Part shown: positions 22,507-33,362 of the stretch, in pieces | Numbering within the stretch: the first letter of the stretch is position 1 | Layout of the letters: every line of letters begins with the position of its first letter | Assembly: GCF_018446385.1 (NCBI RefSeq) | Contig: NC_055988.1 | Location: 164,808,209-164,872,208 of the forward strand | Direction of reading: 5' to 3' | Length of the DNA stretch: 64,000 nt | Source: Zingiber officinale | Lineage: Eukaryota; Streptophyta; Magnoliopsida; Zingiberales; Zingiberaceae | The notes under the pieces: model-generated | Database searches by the model: none | The model's input: the letters and a program-made list of their open reading frames with translations, nothing else | What the model was told of the DNA's origin: nothing | Made by a program: the position numbers and the translations under genes

Positions 22507-23619
22507 CTAGGCTTCCTCCCGATCGGACAGCGTGGCCTCTGATGGCAAAAATTCTATTATGGATGTCCTCCAATCGCTCGGGAATGTGAGGCCTTCCATC
22601 CGGTCGATGTGCGCCACCAGGGACACTTGCTCGACTGGTTGCTGGATGACGACCGGCGATATCGAACTGACGAGCTTGGCTAGCTCGTCCACAGACTTGT
22701 TCTCGGCTTGGGGGATCTTCTGTATGACAACTTTGACGAAGTTGATCTTGAGCCTTTCAAAGGCCTCCGCGTAGAGCCTGAGCCTCGCGTTGTTTATCTC
22801 GAAGGACCCTGAGAGTTGCTGAGCAGCCAACTGGGAGTCTGAAAATAGTGTCACCCGACTTGCTCCCACGTGCCGCGGGGACTGCAGGTCGGCTATGAGG
22901 GCCTCATACTCCGCTTCATTATTGGTTGCTCGATAGTCCAGCCGGACGGACAGGTGCATCCGCTCTTCTTGAGGGGAAAGCAGCAAGATGCCAATTCCGC
23001 TTCCGAGCCGAGTGGACGATTCGTCCACAAATACTTTCCACATAGCTTCGGGCTCGGGATTTTGTACTTCGGTCACAAAATCTGCCAAGAACTGTGCCTT
23101 AATCGCCGAGCGGGGTTGATACTGAATGTCGAACTCACTTAGCTCCGTTGTACACTTGATGAGTCGCCCGGACGTTTTTGGATTAAGGAGCACCCTTCCT
23201 AGCGGGCTGTTCGTCATTACGATGATTGTATGTGCCAAAAAATAAGGACGGAGCCTCTGTGCGGCCAGGACTAGGGCGAACGCGAGCTTCTCAAGACCAG
23301 TATAGCGGGACTCAGCATCTTTTAAGATATGGCTCAAGAAATACACTGGCCGCTCTTCTCCGCCTCCCTTTACTAGTGCCGAGCCGACAGCATGCTCGGT
23401 TGATGACAGGTATATGCGGAGCGGCTCGCCCATGTTTGGTTTAGCCAGTACAGGAAGTGAGTTGAGATAAGCTTTCAGTTCTTCGAATGTCTGGTCGCAC
23501 TCCTGATCCCACTGAAATTTGGTGGCTCGGCGTAGGATCTTAAAAAACGACAAGCTCCGGTCGGCTGTCTTGGAGATGAATCTTGACAATGTCGTTATCC
23601 GGCCGGTAAGACGTTGCAC
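22507..23619 (-). pseudogene. E2 RT thumb/connection and dual RNase H
   Basis: The first RNase H (gypsy type) covers YFLSHILKDAESRYTGLEK and LAFALVLAAQRL. The second, with WKVFVDESS, NNEAEYEALI and LFSDSQLAAQQL, has the archaeal-like acidic residues (D, E, D) and is diagnostic for the Tat lineage. A TAG at 22504-22506 separates it from integrase in the same frame. Upstream, one base is missing near 23640 in a run of C, which breaks the link with RT. Confidence 0.85.
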
Positions 23620-23624
23620 TTCCC

Positions 23625-24518
23625 TCAGATTCCTGGGGGCGGCATGTCTTGTAGTGCTTTCACCTTACCAGGGTTCGCCTCTATGCCCCGCTCGGTCACA
23701 ATATATCCCAGGAAGCGCCCGCCTTTTGCTCCGAACAGACATTTTTTGGGGTTCAGTTTGACTCCATACCTCCTTAATGTTCGGAAGGTTTCATCTATGT
23801 CTATTAAAAGGTCGGTCGCTCGGAGTGACTTGATTAGTATGTCATCTACGTAGACTTCCAGGTTGCGCCCGATCCGCTCCCGGAATACTTTGTTCATTAG
23901 TCGTTGGTAGGTAGCCCCAGCGTTCTTTAGTCCGAATGGCATCACGTTGTAGCAATAAGTGTCGTCCGCAGTAACGAAGCTCACTTTGTCCTGATCATCC
24001 CGAGCGAGCGGCACTTGGTGATAGCCTTGATATGCGTACAGCATGCATATTAGCTCGCACCCTGAGGTAGAGTCTACCAGCTGATCGATCCAGGACAGAG
24101 GATAAAAATCCTTCGGGCAGGCCTTGTTCAGATCCCGTAAGTCAATGTAGACTCTCCATTTGTTCCCTGGCTTGGAGACCAGCACCACGTTTGCGAGCCA
24201 GCTCGAGAACTGCACCTCCCTTATGTGGCCGGCCTCCAAGAGCTTCTCCACCTCCGCTCGGATGATGATATTCTGTTCGGCACTGAAGTCCCTCTTCCTT
24301 TGCTTTACGGGCTGAGCATCCGACCGGACGTGAAGCTCGTGTTGCGATATGCTCGGTGAGACTCCTGGCAACTCGTGGGTCGACCAAGCGAAAACGTCAC
24401 AATTTTTCTGGACGCATCCGATCAGCTTCTCTTTCTGGGTTGCTTCCAGGTCGGACGCTATGAAAGCAGTAGCCTCCAGTCGGGCAGGGTGGATATGTAC
24501 CTCCTCCTTTTTTTTCAT
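23625..24518 (-). pseudogene. E2 reverse transcriptase, active site mutated
   Basis: RT motifs in order: FSSWLANVVLVSK, WRVYIDLRDLNKACPKDFYP, MLYAYQGYHQ (motif A), VMPFGLKNAGATYQRLMNKV, and EVYVDDILIKS (the YVDD box). Motif A normally reads LDAYQGY; here the catalytic Asp is Tyr (codon 24036-24038, GAC to TAC by inference). With the frameshift at the 3' end the enzyme is dead. Confidence 0.85.
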
Positions 24519-24539
24519 AAACTAGAGAAGGTGACTTTT

Positions 24540-25390
24540 TGGTTATAGCGCTACCTCGACTTGTGGCACTTTCCGAGCGGATTTAGCCTCGGCTCGGACC
24601 ATCTCTACATAGCATCGCCGAGCAACAAGTTGATCTCCTCGGACCTCCCCAACTTGGTCTTCCACCGAGAATTTGATCTTCTGGCAGAAGGTGGAGACGA
24701 CCGCTCGGAACTCGTTGAGAGCCAATCACCCCAGGATAACATTGTACGCCGAGGGAGCGTCGATCACGATGAAGTTGGTTGTCCGTGTTCTTCTGAGTGG
24801 CTCCTCTCCCAGCGAGATAGCCAACCGGACCTGTCCGACTGGAAAAACTTCGTTACCGGTGAACTCGTAGAGGGGGGTGGTCATCGGCAGCAACTCGGCT
24901 CGGTCAATTTGTAATTGGTCGAAGGCCTTCCGGAAGATTATGTTGACCGAGCTGCCTGTATCAATAAAGATGCGGTGAATAGTATAGTTAGCTATTACCG
25001 CTCGGATGATGAGGGTGTCATCGTGCGGGACTTCGATTCCCTCGAGGTCCCTTGGCCCAAAGCTGATCTCGGGCCCGTTCGCCCGCTCCTGACTGCAGCC
25101 AACCGCATGGATCGTCAACTGCCTGGCGTGCACCTTCCTTGCCCTGTTGGAGTCACCTTCGGTCGGCCCTCCGGCGATGATGTTAATTTCACCCCTCGAC
25201 GCATTGCCTCTGTTCTCCTCCTCCCGAGCGGATGGTCGGAGTCGTTCATGCGATGCCCGAGGAATGGTTCTGTGCTGCTGGTTATGTTGCCGCTCGGGAG
25301 ACCTCCTCTCTGTACGCCGAGCGGGACTTTGGTGTTGATGTCGTCGATTTGGCGAAGGTGATCGACGGCGATAGCTCCTCGGTGTGGGAT
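24540..25390 (-). pseudogene. E2 protease and linker
   Basis: Retropepsin block with IFIDTGSSVNIIFRKAFDQ (intact Asp-Thr-Gly) and APSAYNVILG, then LNEFRAVVSTFCQKIKF. A TGA at 24723-24725 replaces the Arg codon that E1 keeps after VILG. If intact it would cleave the Gag-Pol polyprotein. Confidence 0.8.
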
Positions 25391-25912
25391 GAGTGTAACG
25401 ACCCGCCTTCTACTAACTAAGCTATAAGGCCGATCGTCACATTATGCTGTGCTAAACTATTCCCTGACCATCTCTAGAACTAGATGCGGAAGCTGGACTA
25501 ATTAAAATTTTGCTAAGCTGTTAACATTTCTTGGTGCTACATGTACTAAGGAGTGTAATCTAAACTATACCTAACATATACTACATCCCCCATGGTCAAG
25601 GAACTGAAATATATGTTTTCCCAGCTGTTATCAGACCTCCCAATCGATCCACGGATCGATTGGAATAGCCGGATCGATCCAGTGATCGACTCAGCCGGCT
25701 CCTGTATGTTGGTGCAATATCCTTTAGGTCAAGGTTGACTGAGTTGACCAAGCTTGGGTCTTGGTCATAGTTTCGATGTTTGACAATACATGTAGACACA
25801 TGGACAATGCAGGTGCAGTTGTTCATGTGGGGAGATTCTGATCAGGGATTGATCAGTGTGATTGAAGGAGAGTCAAGTAGGTCAAGAGTGACCGGATACC
25901 TGACTAGGAAGT

Positions 25913-26190
25913 CCTAACTGGTATGTTAGGCAGCAGAAGTGAAAGTCCTGGTGAGTGAAGCCAGGCAGAAGGAAAGCCCTAGTGAGTGAAGCTAGGCAGG
26001 TGAAAGTCCTGGTGAGTGAAGCCAGGTGAAAGTCCTAGTGAGTGAAGCTAGGCAGATTGGAAAGCCCTAGTGAGTGAAGCTAGGCAGTGAAAGTCCTGGT
26101 GAGTGAAGCGGTGAAAGTCCTAGTGAGTGAAGCTAGGCGATTGGAAATCCTGGTGAGGAAGCGGTGAAAGTCCTAGTGAGTGAAGCTAGG
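25913..26190 (+). repeat. Array of short hairpin units
   Basis: Units of about 30 bp of the form GTCC...GGCA contain CCTGG-TGAGTGAAG-CCAGG or CCTAG-TGAGTGAAG-CTAGG, with one CCTAA...TTAGG unit at the start. Most stems stay perfect although their sequence changes. Two or three units have lost the 3' half. Confidence 0.85.
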
Positions 26191-26247
26191 CGTATGGAAG
26201 TGAGTGAAGCGGTGAAAGTCCCGTGAGTGAAGCCGTGCAGGGAAAAT

Positions 26248-26439
26248 CCAGATGGATCAAGGATGATCGACATCTGGTGGAAGTCCAAGTAGGACAAGAG
26301 AGGACCGGATACTTGGCACGACGAGTAAAGTCCAAGTGGGTCAAAGGATTGACCGACACTTGGTGGGAAGTCCTAGCAGTCAAAGGAGTGACCGGATGCT
26401 AGGCATGATGTATCAACAGTCAAGGTTGACCGGATGTTG
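26248..26439 (+). repeat. Five nested (two-stem) hairpin modules
   Basis: Outer stems are CCAGAT/ATCTGG (26248-26277), CCAAGT/ACTTGG (26285-26316), CCAAGTG/CACTTGG (26332-26363), CCTAGC/GCTAGG (26372-26403) and CAACA/TGTTG (26414-26439). Four enclose a second stem: GATCA/TGATC, GGTCAA/TTGACC, GTCA/TGAC or GTCAA/TTGAC. The inner stem of the second module has decayed. Confidence 0.85.
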
Positions 26440-26479
26440 GTTTGAGAGGCTTGGGACTTGGTTTTGGGCAAAACCAAGT

Positions 26480-26730
26480 CTTGGATCGATCGGTGGATCG
26501 ATCCAGAGCCGGATCGATCGGGGATCAATGCCTTTCCCCAGCTTCGATCGATTTGTGGATCGATCCGATGTCCAAATCGATCGGATCGATTGGGAAGGCT
26601 GCTTCGCGCGATAAGCGCCGGATCGATCCGTGGATCGATCCGTGTTTCAGAAGCGCGAGGCGCCGGATCAATCCGTGGATCGATCCAAAGCCTCCCGATC
26701 GATTGGGAATATTCGAATCGATCGGGATCC
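26480..26730. repeat. ATCGAT palindrome cluster in Sirevirus-type LTR
   Basis: About ten ATCGAT sites in 250 bp, mostly as pairs such as GGATCGATC-GGT-GGATCGATCC, giving dyads with arms of 8-10 bp. Confidence 0.9.
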
Positions 26731-27269
26731 GACCGTTGCGTCGTATTTGAGCTGCAGGCGTGCGTTGGCTGCAGCAATCTCTTCTCCGATTCACTCCAGA
26801 TTTCTCGCCAGCTCCTCCACAGCACTCACAAAGCTCAGATCGCCAGTTCTTGAAGGATCTTGGAAGTTTTCCAAGTCAAGAGGCAGATCAAAGCCAAGAA
26901 GAGAAGCTAGGGTTAGGGTTTATACTCATTGTAAGCTTGTAATCTTGTATTTCTTGTATCCTTTCCCTCTCTTCTTGTATTGAGTCTTGTAGGGCTTCTC
27001 CGCCCTTGGTAGTTACCATAAAGGAGAGTTTTATTTAGTGGAGGGTGTGTGTGTTGGTGTGGATCCTTGGATTAGTCACCTCTTGTGAGGTGGATACCAA
27101 GTAAACCAACCGTGTTAGCGTTGTGTGATTGTTTCTTTATATTTCCGCTGCATATTCTTGAAGAAACAAGCAACGCCAAGCAACGCCGAGCACCGAGCGA
27201 ACACGACGAGCTATTCACCCCCCCCCCCCTCTAGCTACTTTTGGTCCTAACACTGTATGCGGAACATAG

Positions 27270-27514
27270 GTTGGATCGATCCAGTGATCGATCCAGCATG
27301 CTACTGTGCCCGGGACGATAATTTGGATCGATCGGCTGATCGATCCAAGCTGGTCAATCGATCCATTGATCGATCCCAGAGCCTTCTGTTCGCGACAGAA
27401 ATTGCTGGATCGATCGGCGGATCGATCCAGACGCCTACTGTTCGCGAGACCAGATGCCCAATCGATCCTTCGATCGATTGGAAACTCTCGAATCGATCAG
27501 CTGATCGATTCGAG
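27270..27514. repeat. ATCGAT palindrome cluster in the host LTR
   Basis: Paired ATCGAT dyads resume on the right of the nested LTR and also lie on its left (25640-25690). The last dyad, 27487-27514, is a perfect 28-bp palindrome with half-site CTCGAATCGATCAG. CCAATCGATC-CTTC-GATCGATTGG lies just before it. Confidence 0.9.
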
Positions 27515-29427
27515 TTTCTGATTTCGTGCCCAAGGGTCTGATTTCAGCACTGATGCGTGTCAAAGCCTTTACACAACACTATAAAAGCTAAAGGAAACAT
27601 TCTACGAGGTAATGACTAACATACTAAACATGATTAAGGCATAGAATACTAATTCATGGCATGTAAACACATGGAAACCAAAACTAACAAGGTATTAAAC
27701 TGTTCTCTTGCTAACTAACAGAAACATAAGATAACGCTTGCTAAAAGTACTAATGCATACTGAACACGTTCTAATGCATAATAGAATAAAACTAGATCCC
27801 TAGGATCTTTATTCCAGTTCCTTCCACACACATCTTGATCTGCATTGACCTCCAGCCTCCACTGCTAGTCCATTTTCCTTTTACCTGTATCTGCAGTATA
27901 AAGAAAATAGTATCTGTAAGCTAAAAAGCTTAATAAGAAACCATCTACCTCACTAAAACATGCATACGATGCAAATATGATTTTAAATCATGCTGTTTGA
28001 GAGGATATGCTAAGTATACTGGATAAACTAAACATGACATGGCATATAAGCATACAATCATGGCATATCTAAAGCTGAACATGATATCAATCACATGGTA
28101 TCAATGAAGAACTAAGTTGATACTAAAAACTAAGCTAAGCTAATACTGAACTACTGCTAGGACTGTACTGAATTCACGAACTAATTTGTGAAAGGTTGAA
28201 AACCATATACATATAGTAAGTAAAAATACTAATCATGCTGCTGATGGGCCCTGGCAACTGTACTTGCTGTGCACGCATCCCTAACTAGACCCGGGATTGC
28301 AAGTTCCGAACCTAGTAGGGTTTACTAGGTTAGCTAAACCTAGGGACGACTATGGGAGTCCAACCCAATGGATATCTAATCCAGTACAGTGCTACTGAAA
28401 AGTAAAATACTGAAATAGCTAATACTATTTTGCTGAATCTAGGTTATCTGAACCTAGAACTAGGTTGTTTGAACCTAGAGGCGACTGTGGGAGCCCACCC
28501 ATTCGGACATCTAGTCTCATAAGAGCTGCAATAAAACTGATCATGCTAATTAACATGTTCTATGGCATTTAACTAAATGCCCACTGTATCATAAGGCGGT
28601 GCTAGGCATTTTGTCGAGCATTTGGCGCTCTCTAACTCTTCTCTCGATCGGGGAGACCACCTCTAGGCACCTAGCAGCGTCTAAACCCCTATCTACAGAG
28701 GATACACGTGCTCGGCCCATCTAGAGATGCTCACTAATCCCTAAATCTATGAGAAGAGTTAAAATACACACTATATGCTGACAAAATTCAATAAAACTAA
28801 TCTAATGCATAAAAGAAAACACGCGAGAGCTACTTATACTGCAGGTGAGGGGTTTCTTACCTTGTGTGCTAGATTTCTTACAAATCTAATCGCTAGAAAT
28901 TCCGGTGGAGACGACTTCTCGACGATTCGCTCACGTCCACGTGCTCTACTCGCGGAGGGGAACGTCCTTGTGCCCGAGATGTCACCGGAAGGCACTCCTA
29001 TGGCCCTAGGGATAAAACCCTAGGCTTGCTTGGGTGTTGGCGCCGAGAGAAAGAGAGGAAGAAGGAGTTGGCATCGGTGAGGGTTTGGAGAGGGAGAAGT
29101 TGCCGAACCAAATAAGAGAAATAACTCAAACCAACTTAAGTTTTTAATTTATATTAAGTGGGTAACTAGGCCCAACTCAAATATAAATATAAATGTTTCC
29201 CTTCTCTTGCAGCACGGCCCTGCTGGGTTCACCGGTTACTAAGGCTAACTAAAGGTTTAGCGGACCCGAGAGGTCCCGAGTTCGATTCCCGCTTAAACCA
29301 TTTTACTTTTCTATTTATTTTTGCCACTTCCGATATTCCAAAAATTCCAGAAAAATATCTAATAATTCCAGAAAAATCATAGAATATTCCTAAAATAGTT
29401 TTGAGAATTTTCGGGCGTTACAATGAG

Positions 29428-29581
29428 TGATTGGGGGGAGGCTCTGACAGTCGCGGGTGTTATGAGTAGCTGACTGATGGAGCAAACAAAACATGAGAGT
29501 CCCTACCTTCCCTTTCGGTTTAGGCCGATCGGCCGCTACTTGTTGGACGGCGTGCGACCGTATTTGCTGATGAGGCCTAAC
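29428..29581 (-). pseudogene. E2 gag, C-terminal remnant
   Basis: Matches E1 4045-4195 (GGGTGTT...TTGCTGACTGATGGAGC...CGGCCGCTACTTGTTGGACG). It is cut at the right by the Sirevirus-like insertion, and gag continues at 39207. Confidence 0.8.
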
Positions 29582-29586
29582 GACTT

Positions 29587-30583
29587 TGTTAGGATCTTTG
29601 TGTTCGGCTAGAGGGGGGGTGAATAGCCTTTCTTTCGTTTTTCACCTACAACTTGTTAGTGGAAGATAAAGGAAACAAATGAACAAGTATGAAAACAAAA
29701 GTTCAATGCTAACTCCCTTTGTTTACTTGGTCTCCACCTCCTTGAGGTGACTAATCCAAGGCGCACACACCCACACAATGAAGTTCCACTATAAACTTCT
29801 CCTTCTCGAATGACAATCGAAGGTGGAGAAACCCTTACACAATCTCCTCTTCCTTTTACAAAGTGAAAGTTAGGATCAGAAGGAAGAGTATGAGTGTCTG
29901 TAGGCTTGAGGATCACTTGATGAGCACTTTTTCGGTTTTAGAACAGTTGATCCTCTCCAAGCTCTTAAGAATTGCTTTTATAGTTTTCCCGACATCAGTC
30001 GACTGGTATACCTATCAGTCGACTGATGGGCTTTAACGGCACTAAGGATTTGACGAGATTTTGAGCCGCCACTTCATAACGGTCATCTACCAGTCGATTG
30101 GTACCATCACCAGTCGACTGGTACTTGCCTCCAGTTACCCTGGCGACATTCTGTCCATTCTGTGCCTTGGTACCAGTCGACTGGTGAAAGTGCCAGTCGA
30201 CTGGTACCTTATACTTCTGAAATTTACAGCATTTTGTACCGTCTCAGTTTTACATTATTTTATACACTTGAATTTACTTCCTTAGCTTAGACTTCAAGCC
30301 TCCAAGCACCTTCCCTCAGCCTTACGCCCCTAGGATGCTTCTGTCTCCACGACTCCTCATCCTTGCGCTTGCCTTCAAGGGCTACCTTTGGCTCCGTCAT
30401 GCTAAGTCTCCTTTTTGCCAATAGATCACACCTCCGGATCTTTCCTTGCCAAAACTTCATACTTGGTCTTTTCTTTGTATCTGCTCACTCAATACTTATG
30501 TTAGATCACAATTAATGCCTAGCTTAAACTATTTTAACCAAACATCAACAATGAGTAATGTCTTGAGCAAGATTGCTCCAACA
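29587..30583 (-). mobile_element. 3' LTR of Sirevirus-like element
   Basis: Plus-strand ends are TGTTAGGATC and GCTCCAACA. It contains six CAGTCGACTG-type palindromes (29997-30205), one with a substitution. The adjoining ATCTCCCCCTTTTTGATG is the polypurine tract seen from the plus strand. Confidence 0.95.
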
Positions 30584-31102
30584 ATCTCCCCCTTTTTGAT
30601 GTTTGGCAAAATGTGTTTAAGTTAGGTCTTTAAATATACAACATCTAGAAAGTATGATGATATTCACGAAGCATAAGCATACAAAATATCTTCATAGAAC
30701 ATGAATGAAGCATAAGCATACAAAGTATAAGCATACAAAATATCTTCATATAACATGAATCATGAATGAAGCATAAGCATACGAAATATCTAACTTAAGA
30801 TATCCACATCTCCCCCTTTTTGCCACACACAAAAGAGGTTACAACTCCCCCTTAATCCATGATATCGTCTAAGAGCAAGGGATAGGAAGACACAAATGAC
30901 AGATAATAAAAGAAGACATATGCGAATATAAAGGAGCTGACAAACCAGCAGTGAAAGAAAATAAGCACGAGTCACATAATGTCATAACACCAGGCGTACA
31001 TCATAGTCAGAAAGCTAAATGTTCGAGATGAACAAAATATAGCACTGCCGAAGCCAAAACACATCTCGACATCACCACACAAAGAAAACCAGAAGCATAG
31101 TC

Positions 31103-32386
31103 CTAGTGATCATCACTGGGAGGAGGTGGAGGAGCCTGGTATGTCAGATCCCAGCGCTGCAGCATCGCATACATATCCGCCTGACGCTGCTGAGAAGCAG
31201 TCCAGTCCTGCCGGAACCCCCGAAACTCCTGAAACCCCTGGCGTACTGTCTCCTCCAGCTGAGTCAATCGAGCCTCGACAGTCACAGGGACTGGATGCGG
31301 TGCCAATGCAGGAGGAGGTACGTCAGCCTCCTCAGCGTCAGAATCATCCGCCTCCTGAGCACGCCATACCATCTCCCCCTGGCGTCGCTCAATACCTGCA
31401 AGAGACATCTGGCGGGCCCCAATCTGATCATAGTCCTTAGATAATTGATGCAGTTGACCCCTCATGACATCGAGACCCCGAGAAGCAAAGAAAGACGTCA
31501 GGATGTGACAGTAAGGCATGTACAACTTCTCATTAGAAGGACTAGAGAAGTGCACGATGGACTCAAAGACGTGAAGAGCGATGTTGATGTCGAGCCGGTG
31601 CTCCAAAGCATACATCATGACCAGATGGGGCAGCCGAATCTTGGCTTGCCCCCGAGTGACTATAGGTAAGATACACCCAATAACAACCTTATAAAGGATG
31701 TTGCTGCGGGCAGACATACGGGTAGCATTGAAGATGCGTCGCAGAGGAGCTCGGGGGGCATTGAAGTAATACTGATGTATCACTTCAATGGACAAATGAG
31801 AGAGTGAATCGGTGAATGGCTCAACAACTGTAGGAAAACACGTAAAGGAGCTCTCAGAAGCCCGACACTCTAGAAAAGACTGGAGAATGCTGGGAGTGAA
31901 CTCAATATCGACACAACCTACACGAGATACCCATGTATGACCTCCACTACCTCTAGGATGCAAATTGATGTAGAATTCCTTACATAAATCCAGATTGACT
32001 AAATGCGTGCAATGCACTAACTTATCTAAACCAAAATACTCAATGATCTCCATGACATCTGGCACAATTGTAGTAAAATAGGTCTGATTCAGATACCGAC
32101 AGGGTATCATAGCGAAATCTGTAGCCGCAAATTGTTGTCGTGCGGCTTCGGATCGGAATCGATCCCCCGAGGGACCGGGAGCAGACTGCCGGGAGGTTCC
32201 CTCACCAGCCCTGCGTTTTTGCCTAACCCTAAATATGGTAATGCAATGCATATGATCCAAAAATAACCCCAAAACAGGGAGAAGAGCACAGAATCACAGC
32301 AAAAACAGCAAAAACAGCAAGGTATTAGGGTTAAATCACACTTGATCTTGAGAAAAGATGAAGGAGAAGGATTACCTGCGTTCCAT
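31103..32386 (-). CDS. Third ORF of Sirevirus-like element (putative plant transposon protein)
   Basis: An uninterrupted reading frame of about 375 codons lies 3' of pol, where Sireviruses carry an env-like ORF. It contains SEAARQQFAATDFAMIPCRY, FGLDKLVHCTHLVNLDLCK and YINLHPRG and resembles the Pfam 'putative plant transposon protein' family (PF20167). The C-terminal third is Pro-rich with a short coiled coil. A start is not obvious in the open frame. Splicing a short exon with ATG at 32384-32386 (donor after 32376) to an acceptor before 32228 would give MERRVRQKRR. No signal peptide or convincing membrane span was seen, so an envelope role is doubtful. Confidence 0.6.
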
Positions 32387-32639
32387 AGCCACGAAACCAA
32401 GGCAGAACCGAGGAAGAAAGAGGTGTGGTGAGGACACGAGCCGACTGGTGTGGAGAGGCCGCAGGAGAAACAAACAGAGCAATGAGGGAAGATGAGGACA
32501 GATCGAGGAAGAGAAGGAGGTTTAGACGGACGGAGAGGACAAGAAACGGCGACGAGCCGCGCTGGAATCCAGGCGGCAGCAGGCGGCAGATGAAACTAGG
32601 GTTTCCATCGGGCCACTGCACGCGGAAGGATATATAAAA

Positions 32640-32770
32640 ACGCGAGTACCAGTCGACTGATGCTTTCATCAGTCGACTGGTGCCTAAAACAGAAACCCAC
32701 AGAATCATTCTGTTCGCAAAGGTCACTGTTACCAGTCGACTGGTACCTGAACCAGTCGACTGATACCAAT
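32640..32770. promoter_or_regulatory. GTCGAC palindromes upstream of the third ORF
   Basis: Four CAGTCGACTG sites repeat the LTR motif just 5' of the third ORF (minus strand). This suggests shared regulation with the LTR; inference only. Confidence 0.4.
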
Positions 32771-33362
32771 TCTGACCTTATTCTGCCCGAATTTCAGAAA
32801 CCTACAGGTAATTATACCAACCTCCAAAAATTCTCAAATTTGGTGAAGAAGTATATTTTAACCTTGTCTATTCGGGAAAAATATGTAGAAAAATATGTCT
32901 ATCATAGATCCTAAGATTGACACATGCTTTAACACTAGTTGGATTATGTAGTATATCGGTGAGTGAAAGTCCCAATTTGAACTTCCCTATAGGTGCTGTA
33001 CCTATATTAGAACAAGGCTTCTTTCTTACACTTCTTGATATGGTATTTTCCATATCATCTTAAATTTCATACAATAGGTTGTGATATTTGTATTTGAAAG
33101 AAATATTCAATCATGTTCAAAGAGCTATGTACACATTAATTGTGCACAAGCCTTCCCAATGATTGGTCCACTTAAGGATTAATGTGACTAGATGTCATAT
33201 TGGCCCAAAGTCATGTATCATGACAAACATGTGGAACCAAGGACATCATCCTAAACATCTCACATGGTATCTAATTGAAGAAATACACAAGCAAGGCTCC
33301 TTAGGGCTATGTGAGAAGAAAAAGAACATAATGTGATGTAACAACATGCGATGCTATACTCA

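Larger units (their letters stand above)
25707..27252 (+). mobile_element. Sirevirus-type solo LTR (1546 bp), TSD CTGTA
   Basis: It starts TGTTGGTGCAATAT and ends CTCTAGCTACTTTTGGTCCTAACA-like with a C-run before CTCTAG, as in the LTR at 38205-39201 (read on its own strand). CTGTA flanks it at 25702-25706 and 27253-27257. It holds a hairpin array (25913-26439), an ATCGAT palindrome cluster (26480-26730) and a poly-C tract (27217-27229). Confidence 0.85.
25394..29422 (-). mobile_element. Long solo LTR, TGTAAC family, TSD ATGAG
   Basis: It starts TGTAACGACCCG and ends TTTCGGGCGTTACA, flanked by ATGAG at 25389-25393 and 29423-29427. Net length is about 2.5 kb after removal of the Sirevirus-type LTR at 25707-27252. 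Comparison with 5422-11542 (for example 27830-27905 against 11205-11280) puts it on the minus strand. A tRNA-like module with B box GAGTTCGATTCCC lies at 29230-29305. ATCGAT palindromes flank the nested insertion. No coding region found. Confidence 0.75.

Noticed and set aside
26373..26853. Overlapping frames rich in Asp-Arg-Ser-Ile (DRSVDRS)
   Set aside because: They are translations of the ATCGAT palindrome cluster in an LTR, present on both strands in several frames.
27217..27229. Poly-C run as an assembly error
   Set aside because: Similar C- or G-runs next to CTCTAG occur at the same place in the other Sirevirus-type LTRs (29609, 38231, 52240), so it is a family feature, though the exact length may be uncertain.
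31103..32386. Retroviral envelope gene in the Sirevirus-like element
   Set aside because: The position fits an env-like ORF, but there is no signal peptide, fusion segment or clear membrane anchor, and the sequence resembles the putative plant transposon protein family.
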